Source of the DNA: Streptomyces sp. NBC_01498
GTDB taxonomy: Bacteria > Actinomycetota > Actinomycetes > Streptomycetales > Streptomycetaceae
Direction of reading: 5' to 3'
Length of the DNA stretch: 64,000 nucleotides
NCBI RefSeq assembly: GCF_036327775.1
Contig: NZ_CP109598.1
Span: 1,798,001-1,862,000 of the forward strand
The notes beneath the pieces were generated by a model. The model saw nothing but the letters and a program-made list of their open reading frames with translations, did no database searches and was not told where the DNA came from. A program made the position numbers and the translations under genes. Positions 37,196 through 48,329 of this stretch are shown one piece after another (the stretch's first letter is position 1; the number at the start of each line of letters is the position of its first letter).

Positions 37196-38604
37196 CGGTA
37201 CGGGCACGGGCCGGGGCGGCGGCGCGGTCGGCGACGGGGCGGGAGCGGCGCCGGACGGTTGACGGGCACCGGCGGCGGCGTGGTCTCGCGCGGGCGGCCG
37301 ACCGGTCCGGCGAAAGGCGCGGGCGGGCCGCGCGGGGGCGGCGGCGCGGCACGGCGCGCGACCGCGACGGGGTACGGCGGGGGCGGCGCGGGCGGCGTAC
37401 GGGCTCCGGCTCGCCGGGCGGGACGCCGACCCCGGCCCGTTCTCTGTCGCTCCTCGGCGCGGGCCTGCGCCGCGCGCTGTGGTGGATCGTCCTCACGCTC
37501 ACCGGCGGCATACGGGTTCAGGGTCAACTGCCGCCCCGTGGGTGCGTCGTTGTGGCCAACCACTCCTCGCACGCGGACACCGCCGCGCTGCTCGCGGCGC
37601 TCGACGCGCGGCACCGGCCCGCCGTCGGTGCCGCGGCCGACTACTGGTTCGCCTCGCCGTGGCGGCGCCGCGTCTGCCGCGTGCTAGCCGCGGGATTCCC
37701 GGTGCGGCGCACCGGCGGCGGGACGGCCGATCTGCTGTCCATGGCGGACGCGCTGCGGGCCGGCCGGGCGGTCGCCCTGTTCCCGGAGGGCACCCGGGGA
37801 GCGAACGGCACGGTCGGCGCCTTCCACCGGGGCGCCCTGATCCTCGCCGAACGGGCGGGCGTCCCGGTCGTACCGGTGGGCATCACGGGGACGGAGCGGC
37901 TGCTGCCCAAGCACGGGCGGCTGCGCCCGTCGCCGGTGCGGGTACGGATCGGTGCGCCGCTGCCGTCGTCGGCCACGCCGGAGGAGGCACGGGCGGCGGT
38001 GTCCGCACTGCACGCCCGCGCCCGCCAGGAGCGGCTGCGCGACTCCCCCGTACGGCGCCGGGTGGCGGCGGTGGCCACGGCCCGCAAAGGGCTGCCGCTC
38101 GCCTTCGCCTGGGCGTTCGCGGAGGCGCTGAGCTGGCCGCTGATGCCCGAACTGCTGCTGGGCGCGGCGTGCGTCGCCGCTCCCCGGGCCGCCCCGCGGC
38201 TCTCCCTCGCCGCGCTCGCCGGCAGCCTGGCCGGCGGGCTGCTGGCTCTCCAACTCGCGAATACGGGGCTCCAGTTGCCCGCACCGCTGACCACGGACCG
38301 GATGCGCGCCCAGGTGCGGCAGGAGCTGTCTGCGGAGTCGGCCTCCGCCGTACGCCATCAGCCGTGGAACGGAGTCCCGTTCAAGGTGTACGCCGCCGAG
38401 GCGGGCCGCGCCGACGTGCCGGCGGCCGACTGGCTCGCGCACTCCGCGCGGGCGCGCGGCTCGCGGACGCTGACGGTCGGCGCGGCCTTCGGCGCGTTCG
38501 GTCTGCTGCTGTGCCGTTTCCGCCGCCACTACGGCGCGTACCTGGCCCTGTTGGGCGCCGGATTCGCCGCCGGGCTGTCGCTGATCGTGGCGGGGTGGAG
38601 CTGA
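37192..38604 (+). CDS. PlsC-type acyltransferase fused to a membrane domain
   Basis: 470 aa from ATG 37192. The first 85 residues are very Arg-rich. A 1-acylglycerol-3-phosphate acyltransferase domain follows, with the catalytic HX4D box NHSSHADT at about 123-130 and FPEGTRG at about 199-205. From about 300 on, several helices form a C-terminal membrane part (FAWAFAEALSWPLMPELLLG, SLAGSLAGGLLALQ) that resembles the YqaA/DedA-like fold, including a Glu-Pro-type reentrant pattern. The fusion suggests acyl transfer at the membrane linked to lipid transport; that is inference. Confidence 0.82.
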   Translation: MTVRARAGAAARSATGRERRRTVDGHRRRRGLARAADRSGERRGRAARGRRRGTARDRDGVRRGRRGRRTGSGSPGGTPTPARSLSLLGAGLRRALWWIVLTLTGGIRVQGQLPPRGCVVVANHSSHADTAALLAALDARHRPAVGAAADYWFASPWRRRVCRVLAAGFPVRRTGGGTADLLSMADALRAGRAVALFPEGTRGANGTVGAFHRGALILAERAGVPVVPVGITGTERLLPKHGRLRPSPVRVRIGAPLPSSATPEEARAAVSALHARARQERLRDSPVRRRVAAVATARKGLPLAFAWAFAEALSWPLMPELLLGAACVAAPRAAPRLSLAALAGSLAGGLLALQLANTGLQLPAPLTTDRMRAQVRQELSAESASAVRHQPWNGVPFKVYAAEAGRADVPAADWLAHSARARGSRTLTVGAAFGAFGLLLCRFRRHYGAYLALLGAGFAAGLSLIVAGWS

Positions 38605-38671
38605 GGGCGGGGCGCGTCCCGTTTCCGCGCCCGGACCGGGGGCACTCGACGGACGAAGGGGAGGGTGCCAT

Positions 38672-39505
38672 ATGAACGTACAAGCGTTGTCGCTCAGAGG
38701 GCGGAGCAAAGGCCGCCAGGCGGCCAACAGTTCGGCTATGGACGCCGCCGCACGCTGGGGTTTCGCCGCGCGCGGTGTGATCTATCTGCTGATCGGCCTG
38801 CTGGCGCTCCAGATCGCCTCCGGCGGGAGCGGCCAGCAGGCCGACCGCGGCGGCGCGCTGGCCGAGATCGGCGAGAAGCCGATGGGCTCCGTCGTGCTGT
38901 GGGCCCTGGGGATCGGGCTGGTCGGCATGGCGCTGTGGCGGCTCTCGGAGGCACTGTTCGGCGCCTCGGGCCCCGACGGCGGCAAGGCGAGCAAGCGGCT
39001 GCTGTCGGCCGCGCGCTTCGTGTTCTACGGCTTCGTGGCCTACTCGGTCCTCTCCTTCGCCGCGGGCGACAAGGGCGGCTCCTCCGGCGACCAGCAGTCG
39101 CAGGACATCACGGCCAGGGCGATGGAGCTCCCGGCGGGCCAGTGGCTCGTCGGCGCGGCCGGTGTCGGCATCCTGGGTGCCGGGCTGTGGATCGGGGTGC
39201 GCGCCGCGAAGCGGTCGTACCACAAGCATCTGAAGCTCGGGCAGATGTCGCGCAGGGCGAAGCGGTTCATGGACGTGACCGGGGTCGGCGGCGGACTGGC
39301 GCGCGGGCTGCTGTTCGCGGCGCTCGGCTGGTTCGTGGTCAAGGCGGCGGTCGACTACAAGCCGGACGAGGCCAAGGGTTTCGACGACACACTGCGCTCG
39401 TTCACGGAGACGCCCGCCGGTCCCTGGCTGCTCGCACTGGTCGCGGCCGGGCTGGTGCTCTTCGGAATGTTCTCCTTCGGCATGGCGCGCTACCGCAAGG
39501 TCTGA
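38672..39505 (+). CDS. DUF1206 membrane protein
   Basis: 277 aa with six helices in three repeats of a two-helix unit, beginning MDAAARWGFAARGVIYLLIG, SKRLLSAARFVFYGFVAYS and MDVTGVGGGLARGLLFAALG. This triple repeat of about 70-80 residues defines DUF1206. GGAGGG lies 7 bases before the ATG. It is 67 bases after the PlsC gene and followed by a strong terminator. Function unknown. Confidence 0.88.
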   Translation: MNVQALSLRGRSKGRQAANSSAMDAAARWGFAARGVIYLLIGLLALQIASGGSGQQADRGGALAEIGEKPMGSVVLWALGIGLVGMALWRLSEALFGASGPDGGKASKRLLSAARFVFYGFVAYSVLSFAAGDKGGSSGDQQSQDITARAMELPAGQWLVGAAGVGILGAGLWIGVRAAKRSYHKHLKLGQMSRRAKRFMDVTGVGGGLARGLLFAALGWFVVKAAVDYKPDEAKGFDDTLRSFTETPAGPWLLALVAAGLVLFGMFSFGMARYRKV

Positions 39506-39524
39506 GACCGCCACGGCCACCACT

Positions 39525-39564
39525 GCCGACGGCCCCGCCTCCGTAAAGAGGCGGGGCCGTCGGC
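39525..39564 (+). terminator. Hairpin terminator after the DUF1206 gene
   Basis: GCCGACGGCCCCGCCTC and its exact complement form a 17-bp stem with loop CGTAAA, 20 bases after the stop. Confidence 0.85.
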
Positions 39565-39680
39565 GTATTCGGTCCTGACGTCGTGCTGACGTCGTCCTGA
39601 GCGCGTCCTGAGCGCCCCGCCCGAGCGCACCGCGCGCGCACTGAACCCGTGCGCCGAACGCCGCCCTCCTGAAGAAGACA

Positions 39681-39718
39681 CCGCCCCCGAACCGGATTCG
39701 GGGCCGGCTCGGGGGCGG
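39681..39718 (-). terminator. Hairpin terminator after pruA
   Basis: CCGCCCCCGA and TCGGGGGCGG form a 10-bp stem enclosing a second small hairpin (ACCGGATTCGGGGCCGGC), 36 bases past the pruA stop on the minus strand. Confidence 0.65.
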
Positions 39719-39753
39719 GGTTCATGGGGACGGACGGCCCCCGGACAGGGGGC

Positions 39754-41385
<1,632 letters not shown>

Positions 41386-41500
41386 GGTGGCCGAATCTCC
41401 TTCTTCAGTAGACGGTTCACGGTCGGCGGTCGGGGGCGGCGATCGGGGTGGCTGTCGGTGGTCGGCAGTCGCGGGCGGTGGCCGCGGTCAGGGCTGCGGC

Positions 41501-42427
41501 TCAGCCCCGGGTGGCGAGCGAGCGCAGGAAGAAGGCGAGGTTGGCGGGGCGTTCGGCCAGCCGGCGCATGAAGTAGCCGTACCAGTCGGTGCCGTACGCG
41601 AGGTAGACACGCACCCGGTGGCCCTCGGCGGCGAGCCGGCGCTGTTCGGCCTCCCGGATGCCGTAGAGCATCTGGAACTCGTACGCGTCCCGCTCACGCC
41701 CGGCCCGTACGGCGAGGTCCTGGGCGATCGCGACGAGGCGCGGGTCGTGGGACCCGACCATCGGGTACCCGTCGCCCGCCATCAGCGTCCGGAGGCAGCG
41801 CACGTACGCCTTGTCGACCGCGCCCTTGTCCTGGTGCGCGACGCGCGCGGGCTCCTTGTAGGCGCCCTTCACCAACCGTACGCGGGCGCCCGACGCGGCG
41901 AGCGCGCGGCAGTCGTCCTCCGTACGGAAGAGGTACGACTGGACGACGGCGCCGGTCTCGGGGAAGCGCTCGCGCAGGGTGCTGTGGATGGCGAGCGTCG
42001 AGTCGACGGTGGTGTGGTCCTCCATGTCGAGGGTGACGGTGGTGCCGATCTCGGTGGCGGCCTCGACGACGGTGGTGATGTTGCGGAGCGCCAGGTCGTG
42101 GCCGCCCGGCAGGGCCTGTCCGAAGGAGGACAGCTTCACCGACATCTCGGCGCGCGGGCCGAGCCGGAGCGGGGCGAGCGCCTCGATGAGCTTCAGGTAG
42201 GCGTCGCGTGCGTGCAGGGCCTCGGCGGGGTGGGTGATGTCCTCACCGAGGACGTCGAGGGTGACGTCGAGGCCGCCGGCCGTCATGGAACGGACGACCG
42301 GTGTCGTCCCGTCGACGGTCTCGCCCGCGATGAAGCGGTCCACGACGGGCCTGGTGACCGGAGCGGCCGAGACGGCGCGCCGCATCAGGTCACTGCGCGA
42401 CGCGGCGAGGATCACGGGACCCAGCAC
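41501..42427 (-). CDS. putA: Proline dehydrogenase
   Basis: FAD-dependent monofunctional proline dehydrogenase, 308 aa. Start at GTG 42427 (LGPVILAASRSDLMRRAV), with GGAGGTG 5 bases upstream; the open frame extends further but without family similarity. FAD and proline contacts are visible in VTLDMEDHTT, VRLVKGAYKEP, and the C-terminal VYLAYGTDWYGYFMRRLAER. It is divergent from the pucR-type gene, which probably controls it. Confidence 0.93.
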   Translation of the reverse strand: MLGPVILAASRSDLMRRAVSAAPVTRPVVDRFIAGETVDGTTPVVRSMTAGGLDVTLDVLGEDITHPAEALHARDAYLKLIEALAPLRLGPRAEMSVKLSSFGQALPGGHDLALRNITTVVEAATEIGTTVTLDMEDHTTVDSTLAIHSTLRERFPETGAVVQSYLFRTEDDCRALAASGARVRLVKGAYKEPARVAHQDKGAVDKAYVRCLRTLMAGDGYPMVGSHDPRLVAIAQDLAVRAGRERDAYEFQMLYGIREAEQRRLAAEGHRVRVYLAYGTDWYGYFMRRLAERPANLAFFLRSLATRG

Positions 42428-42603
42428 AGGGCACCTCCACGGAATCGACATTGCAGGCCGTACGGGGCGCGAACGCCCGGCGTCGGCACGGAGAACCACT
42501 GTGAAATCTAGGGACCGGTCCGATCCTCTGCCATCGACACCTGTCACGCATCCGTGGCCCCGATCTCATACACATGTCTGAAAAGCGGTGGGAGAATGGC
42601 CTG

Positions 42604-43809
42604 GTGAAGGACGACTACCAGCAGCTCGTGGACGAGATCTCGGCGCTGCTCGGCATGCCGCTGACGCTGGAGAACCGGGACTTCGGGCTCATCGCGTTCG
42701 GGGTGCACGACAGCGACGACGAGGGCGTGATGGACCCCGTCAGAACGCGGTCCATCCTGACCCGCAGATCCACCCCGGCGGTAAGGGACTGGTTCGAGGG
42801 GTTCGGCATCACGCGCGCGACCGGCCCCGTCCGTATCCCGGCGGCGCCGGACGCCGGGGTGTTCCGGGGGCGGATCTGCCTGCCCGTACGGCACCGGGGC
42901 ACGGTCCTCGGGTACGTGTGGCTGCTGGACGACTCCGGCCAGGGCGGCGGCCCCGCCGACGACCGATTGGCGGCGGCCATGGAGGTGACGGGGCGGATCG
43001 GGGCGCTGCTGGCGGAGGAGGCGAAAGCGGGCGCCGACCTGGCGCGGGAGTTCCGGGCCGTGCTGACGGCGGAGCACGGCTGGCAGCGGGACATGGCGGT
43101 GGAGGCGCTGCGTGCGGCGCTGGGGCCGGGCGCGGACGGGACGCACGTGGTGGTGTGCGTGACTCCGTGGCGGGGCGCCGACCCGGCGGTGCGCGCGGTC
43201 GCCGGTACCGCGGCGCTGTGCACGCTGCCCGATCCGTGGGTGGCCCGCCGGGAGGCGGGCGGTCCTCCCGGGGCCACCGGGGACGCTCCGGGGGTGCCGA
43301 GCGCGCTGGCGTTGCTCGTACGGCTCCGCTCCACCGACGCGCTGGCGCCGACGCTGGACGCGGCGTCGCGGCTGCGGGACGTCGCGGGTCCGGGCGCCAC
43401 CGCCGGGGCGGCCAAGCCGCGCCGCCGGCTGGCCCAGCTTCCGGACGCCTGGCACGAGGCGCTGGCTGCGGCCCGCGCGGCGGCGGCGCAGCCCCGTTTC
43501 GGCCCGGTCGCGCGGTGGGCGGACATCGGCCCGTACCGGCTCCTGACGTCGCTGGCCCCGGCAGCCGAGGCGGACCCGGCGGTGCGCCCGCTGCTGACGC
43601 CCGCGCACACGGAGCTGACGCACACGGCGGAGGTCTATCTCGATCACGCGGGGCAGGCCGGCCGTACGGCGTCGGAGCTGGGCATCCACCGCCAGACCCT
43701 CTACTACCGGCTCTCCCGCATCGAACAGCTCACCGGCCTCGACCTGACCGCCGGCGAGGACCGGCTGCTCCTGCACATGGCGCTGAAGGCGGCACGGCTC
43801 GGGCCCTGA
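42604..43809 (+). CDS. PucR-family regulator of proline catabolism
   Basis: 401 aa from GTG 42604, with GGGAGA 9 bases before it; an ATG ten codons earlier has no visible ribosome site. The N-terminal part ([20 protein letters not shown]) is a sensing domain, and the C-terminal HTH_30 motif reads [20 protein letters not shown]. Divergent transcription from putA-pruA across a 176-base gap suggests it activates those genes with proline; such arrangement is known for proline regulators in actinomycetes. Confidence 0.9.
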   Translation: MKDDYQQLVDEISALLGMPLTLENRDFGLIAFGVHDSDDEGVMDPVRTRSILTRRSTPAVRDWFEGFGITRATGPVRIPAAPDAGVFRGRICLPVRHRGTVLGYVWLLDDSGQGGGPADDRLAAAMEVTGRIGALLAEEAKAGADLAREFRAVLTAEHGWQRDMAVEALRAALGPGADGTHVVVCVTPWRGADPAVRAVAGTAALCTLPDPWVARREAGGPPGATGDAPGVPSALALLVRLRSTDALAPTLDAASRLRDVAGPGATAGAAKPRRRLAQLPDAWHEALAAARAAAAQPRFGPVARWADIGPYRLLTSLAPAAEADPAVRPLLTPAHTELTHTAEVYLDHAGQAGRTASELGIHRQTLYYRLSRIEQLTGLDLTAGEDRLLLHMALKAARLGP

Positions 43810-44071
43810 GCGAGCCGGGCGGCTATGGGCACGTCGGCCGGTGAGGGGACGAGGTCGGACGCGGGTGTTCCCGAGGAGGACACGTCGGCCCGGCCGCTGA
43901 TCGGCACCGACTGACGGCCGGGCGGGGGCGGTGGTGGTTCGCCGGCACCTGCTCCCTGGGATCGCAGGTGTGGCCTGTCTGTCCGCGGGGGGGCGGCGGG
44001 TCGCGGCGGGAGGGACGGTGCCGCACGGTCCGGGCCGTGTCCGCCGGGAGCTGCGAAGCAGCGGGGAAACG

Positions 44072-44107
44072 GCCGAGGGGCCCGGGAAGAATCCCGGGCC
44101 CCTCGGC
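44072..44107. terminator. Bidirectional hairpin terminator
   Basis: GCCGAGGGGCCCGGGA and its exact complement form a 16-bp stem with loop AGAA. It is 262 bases after the pucR-type gene stop and before the repeats, and probably ends transcription from the left. Confidence 0.75.
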
Positions 44108-44219
44108 GGCGTTCTACGATCCGCCGGTCGGCAGAGCAGCCGGCCGGACGTGCAAGCGGTCGGCCACTCGTCGGCAGACCTCAAGTCCGCCTGTTCGGTG
44201 GTCGGTTCGGCCGATCACC

Positions 44220-44492
44220 GACCGGCCATCAACGAGCCGGTCGTCAGCACTCCGACCATCGGCCGGCCTGCCCGGCCCGACCCGCTCGTCAAGCGATCCT
44301 CACCGGTCAGCCGGTCGCCCGCCGGTCGGCGCCCGGCCCGACGTCGGCCGATCATCAGACGATCGCTCACCAGTCGGCCATCAGCGAGCCGGTCGTCAGC
44401 ACTCCGACCGTCGGTCGGCCTGCCCGGCGCGACCCGCTCGTCAAGCGATCCTCACCGGTCAGCCGGTCGCCCGCCGGTCGGCGCCCGGCCCG
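44220..44492. repeat. 152-bp imperfect tandem repeat, about two copies
   Basis: GCTCGTCAAGCGATCCTCAC occurs at 44284 and 44436, 152 bases apart, and continues identically through GGTCAGCCGGTCGCCCGCCG to GCCCGGCCCG. The flanking CGAGCCGGTCGTCAGCACTC is also repeated, with a few changes. Further degenerate copies rich in GGTCGG and GCGATCGCC continue to 44600. Confidence 0.85.
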
Positions 44493-44613
44493 GATGCCTG
44501 GCGATCGCCCACCAATCAACCCGACGCCGGGCGATCGCCCGCCAGTCGGCCCGATGCCCGCCGATCGCCAGGCAATCGCCCACCGGTCAACCTGCTGACC
44601 GATCAACCGCGCG

Positions 44614-46218
44614 TCAGTCGGTCAGGTCCACCGAGCGGGCCGACGCGGCACCGATCTCGTCGGAGATCTCCGCCAGCACCGCGGGCGGCACGTTGTCGTC
44701 GACCGAGAGCACGACCAGCGCCTCGCCGCCCTCCTCCGCGCGCGAGACCTGCATCCCCGCGATGTTCAGCCCCGCCTCGCCGAGAATCCGGCCGACCGTG
44801 CCGACGACACCCGGACGGTCCTCGTACCGCAGGACCACCATGTGGTCGGCCAGCGACACGTCGACGTCGTACTCGCCGATCGCCACGATCTTCTGGAGGT
44901 GCTTGGGTCCGGCGAGCGTGCCGGCGACCGACACCTCCTCGCCGCCCGAGAGCGTGCCCCGCACCGTGACCACGTTGCGGTGGTCCGGCGACTCGCTGGA
45001 GGTCGTCAGCCGCACCTCGACGCCACGCTCCTGCGCGAACAGCGGCGCGTTCACGTACGACACGGTCTCGTCCACGACATCCTCGAACACGCCCTTCAGC
45101 GCGGACAGTTCGAGCACCTTCACGTCGTGCTGGGTGATCTCGCCGTAGACCTCCACGTCCAGGCGTACGGCGACCTCGCCCGCCAGCGCCGTGAAGATCC
45201 GGCCCAGCTTCTCGGCGAGCGGCAGGCCCGGCCGTACGTCCTCGGCGATGACGCCGCCCTGCACGTTCACCGCGTCGGGCACGAGCTCGCCGGCGAGCGC
45301 GAGCCGCACCGACCTGGCGACCGACACACCCGCCTTCTCCTGCGCCTCGTCCGTAGACGCGCCGAGGTGCGGGGTGCAGACGACCTGGTCGAACTGGAAG
45401 AGCGGGGAGTCCGTGCAGGGCTCCTTCGCGTACACGTCCAGACCGGCGCCCGCGACGCGGCCCTCCTTGAGCGCGGAGGCCAGCGCCTCCTCGTCCACGA
45501 TGCCGCCGCGCGCGGCGTTGACGATGCGCACCGTCGGCTTGACCTTGTGCAGCGCCTCGTCGCCGATCAGACCCAGGGTCTCGGGGGTCTTCGGCAGGTG
45601 CACGGTGATGAAGTCCGACACCTCCAGCAGCTCGTCCAGCGACAGCAGCTTGACGCCCATCTGCGCGGCCCGCGCGGGCTGTACGTAGGGGTCGTACGCG
45701 ACGATCTTCATGCCGAACGCCGACATGCGCTGCGCGACCAGCACACCGATACGGCCGAGACCGACGACACCGAGCGTCTTCTCGCTCAGCTCGACGCCCG
45801 TGTACTTGCTGCGCTTCCACTCGCCGTTCTTCAGCGCGGTGTTGGCCTGCGGGATGTGGCGCGCGGTGGCGACCAGCAGACCGCAGGCCAGCTCGGCCGC
45901 CGTGACGATGTTCGAGGTGGGGGCGTTGACGACCATCACGCCGGCCTTGGTGGCGGCGGAGACGTCGACGTTGTCGAGACCGACTCCGGCGCGGGCGACG
46001 ACCTTCAGCCGCTTGGCCGCGGCCACCGCCTCGGCGTCGACCTTGGTCGCGGAGCGGACGAGGATCGCGTCCACGTCGGCGATGGCGGGCAGCAGTTCGG
46101 CGCGGTCGGCGCCGTTGCAGTGGCGGATCTCGAAGTCCGGACCGAGCGCGTCGACGGTGGCGGGCGACAGCTCCTCGGCGATGAGTACAACCGGCTTTTC
46201 ATTGGAACGCGAGCTCAC
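44614..46218 (-). CDS. serA: D-3-phosphoglycerate dehydrogenase
   Basis: First step of serine synthesis. 534 aa, the long type with an extra domain. GTG 46218 start. The NAD site is GLGRIGVLVAQRM; catalytic residues lie in NAARGGIVDEEAL and the His in CTPHLGASTDEAQE. An intervening ASB-type domain covers about 320-450, and a C-terminal ACT domain (DHMVVLRYEDRPGVVGTVGR) senses serine. It follows ilvC on the same strand but is separated from it by a terminator. Confidence 0.96.
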   Translation of the reverse strand: MSSRSNEKPVVLIAEELSPATVDALGPDFEIRHCNGADRAELLPAIADVDAILVRSATKVDAEAVAAAKRLKVVARAGVGLDNVDVSAATKAGVMVVNAPTSNIVTAAELACGLLVATARHIPQANTALKNGEWKRSKYTGVELSEKTLGVVGLGRIGVLVAQRMSAFGMKIVAYDPYVQPARAAQMGVKLLSLDELLEVSDFITVHLPKTPETLGLIGDEALHKVKPTVRIVNAARGGIVDEEALASALKEGRVAGAGLDVYAKEPCTDSPLFQFDQVVCTPHLGASTDEAQEKAGVSVARSVRLALAGELVPDAVNVQGGVIAEDVRPGLPLAEKLGRIFTALAGEVAVRLDVEVYGEITQHDVKVLELSALKGVFEDVVDETVSYVNAPLFAQERGVEVRLTTSSESPDHRNVVTVRGTLSGGEEVSVAGTLAGPKHLQKIVAIGEYDVDVSLADHMVVLRYEDRPGVVGTVGRILGEAGLNIAGMQVSRAEEGGEALVVLSVDDNVPPAVLAEISDEIGAASARSVDLTD

Positions 46219-46376
46219 GTGAGGTCCTCACAAGTCCATTGCGGACGGCCGTCCCGACGGCCGCAGGCGGCGGAGGGTGACAGGCCCTGGTCCGGGCCTG
46301 ATCGCGTGGAAGACGCACGACGTTGTGGGCCTGACGCGGGTGTATCGAGCAGTGTAGTGGTGCGGGCGGCGGAGGT

Positions 46377-46444
46377 TTTCCGCCTTGACGGGCAGATCAC
46401 TCGTACGTGCTTTCCGCCTCGGCGGGGAGGTCACCCGTACGTGG
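46377..46444. repeat. 34-bp tandem repeat, two copies, upstream of serA
   Basis: TTTCCGCCTTGACGGGCAGA starts copy 1 and TTTCCGCCTCGGCGGGGAGG starts copy 2, each ending in CGTACGTG; 28 of 34 positions match. They are about 160-225 bases before the serA start. A TACACT hexamer that could be the serA -10 lies at 46356-46351. The rest of the 372-base spacer 46219-46590 shows no gene. Confidence 0.75.
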
Positions 46445-46542
46445 GCGGGCCCCGCGTGCGCCCTTCGACGGCGCCACGAGGCCCCCTCTGGAGCCGCCGT
46501 GTCGCGGCCCCCGGCGGGGCGGCGTCGGCCGGGCGGGCGGCC

Positions 46543-46579
46543 CCCGGTGCCGGGCCCGCGCTTCGGGTCCGGCACCGGG
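46543..46579 (-). terminator. Hairpin terminator after ilvC
   Basis: CCCGGTGCCGGGCCCG and its complement form a 16-pair stem with one G-T pair and a 5-base loop, 12 bases past the ilvC stop on the minus strand. Confidence 0.8.
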
Positions 46580-46590
46580 AACGCGTCGTC

Positions 46591-47766
<1,176 letters not shown>

Positions 47767-48294
47767 CTACGCGCTGCGGTCGAGCGCCCGCAGACTGCGG
47801 TCGGTGATGGAACGCGCGCCGCGCCCTATGGCGATCGTGCCGGACTGGACCAGCTCCTTGATGCCGAACTGCTCCAGCATCTTCAGCATGGCGTCGAGCT
47901 TGTCACTCGATCCGGTGGCCTCGATCGTGACGGCCTCGGGCGAGACGTCCACGGTCTTGGCGCGGAAGAGCTGCACGATCTCCACGATCTGGGAGCGCGT
48001 CTCGTTGTCGGCGCGGACCTTCACCAGGACGAGTTCGCGCTGGATCGCCGCGCCGGGTTCCAGCTCGACGATCTTCAGGACGTTGATCAGCTTGTTGAGC
48101 TGTTTCGTCACCTGTTCGAGCGGCAGGTCCTCGACATTGACCACGATGGTGATACGGGAGATGTCGGGGTGCTCGGTGACCCCCACCGCGAGGGAGTCGA
48201 TGTTGAAGCCGCGCCGGGAGAACAGGGCGGCGATCCTGGCGAGGATGCCGGGGGTGTTCTCCACCAGGACGGAGAGGGTGTGTTTGGAAGACAT
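47767..48294 (-). CDS. ilvN: Acetolactate synthase small regulatory subunit
   Basis: Regulatory partner of IlvB that gives valine feedback. 175 aa from ATG 48294. N-terminal ACT domain (HTLSVLVENTPGILARIAAL, NIDSLAVGVTEHPDISRITI) and a C-terminal second domain (RADNETRSQIVEIVQLFRAK). It begins 35 bases after the ilvB stop; a longer frame upstream belongs to ilvB in another register. Confidence 0.95.
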   Translation of the reverse strand: MSSKHTLSVLVENTPGILARIAALFSRRGFNIDSLAVGVTEHPDISRITIVVNVEDLPLEQVTKQLNKLINVLKIVELEPGAAIQRELVLVKVRADNETRSQIVEIVQLFRAKTVDVSPEAVTIEATGSSDKLDAMLKMLEQFGIKELVQSGTIAIGRGARSITDRSLRALDRSA

Positions 48295-48329
48295 GATCGT
48301 CGTTCTTTCTCTCGCTCTCGGCATCCGGC

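Larger units (their letters stand above)
43810..44613. other. Convergent spacer with repeats between pucR-type gene and serA
   Basis: About 800 bases with no supportable gene. Contains a 16-bp-stem hairpin at 44072-44107 and the 152-bp repeats described separately, then a run of GCGATCGCC-type sequences (gcgatcgcccacc) at 44498-44590 that look like decayed further copies. Confidence 0.6.

Noticed and set aside
44220..44600. 152-bp repeat as an insertion sequence or attachment site
   Set aside because: No transposase or integrase, no tRNA gene next to it, and no terminal inverted repeats or target duplication seen.
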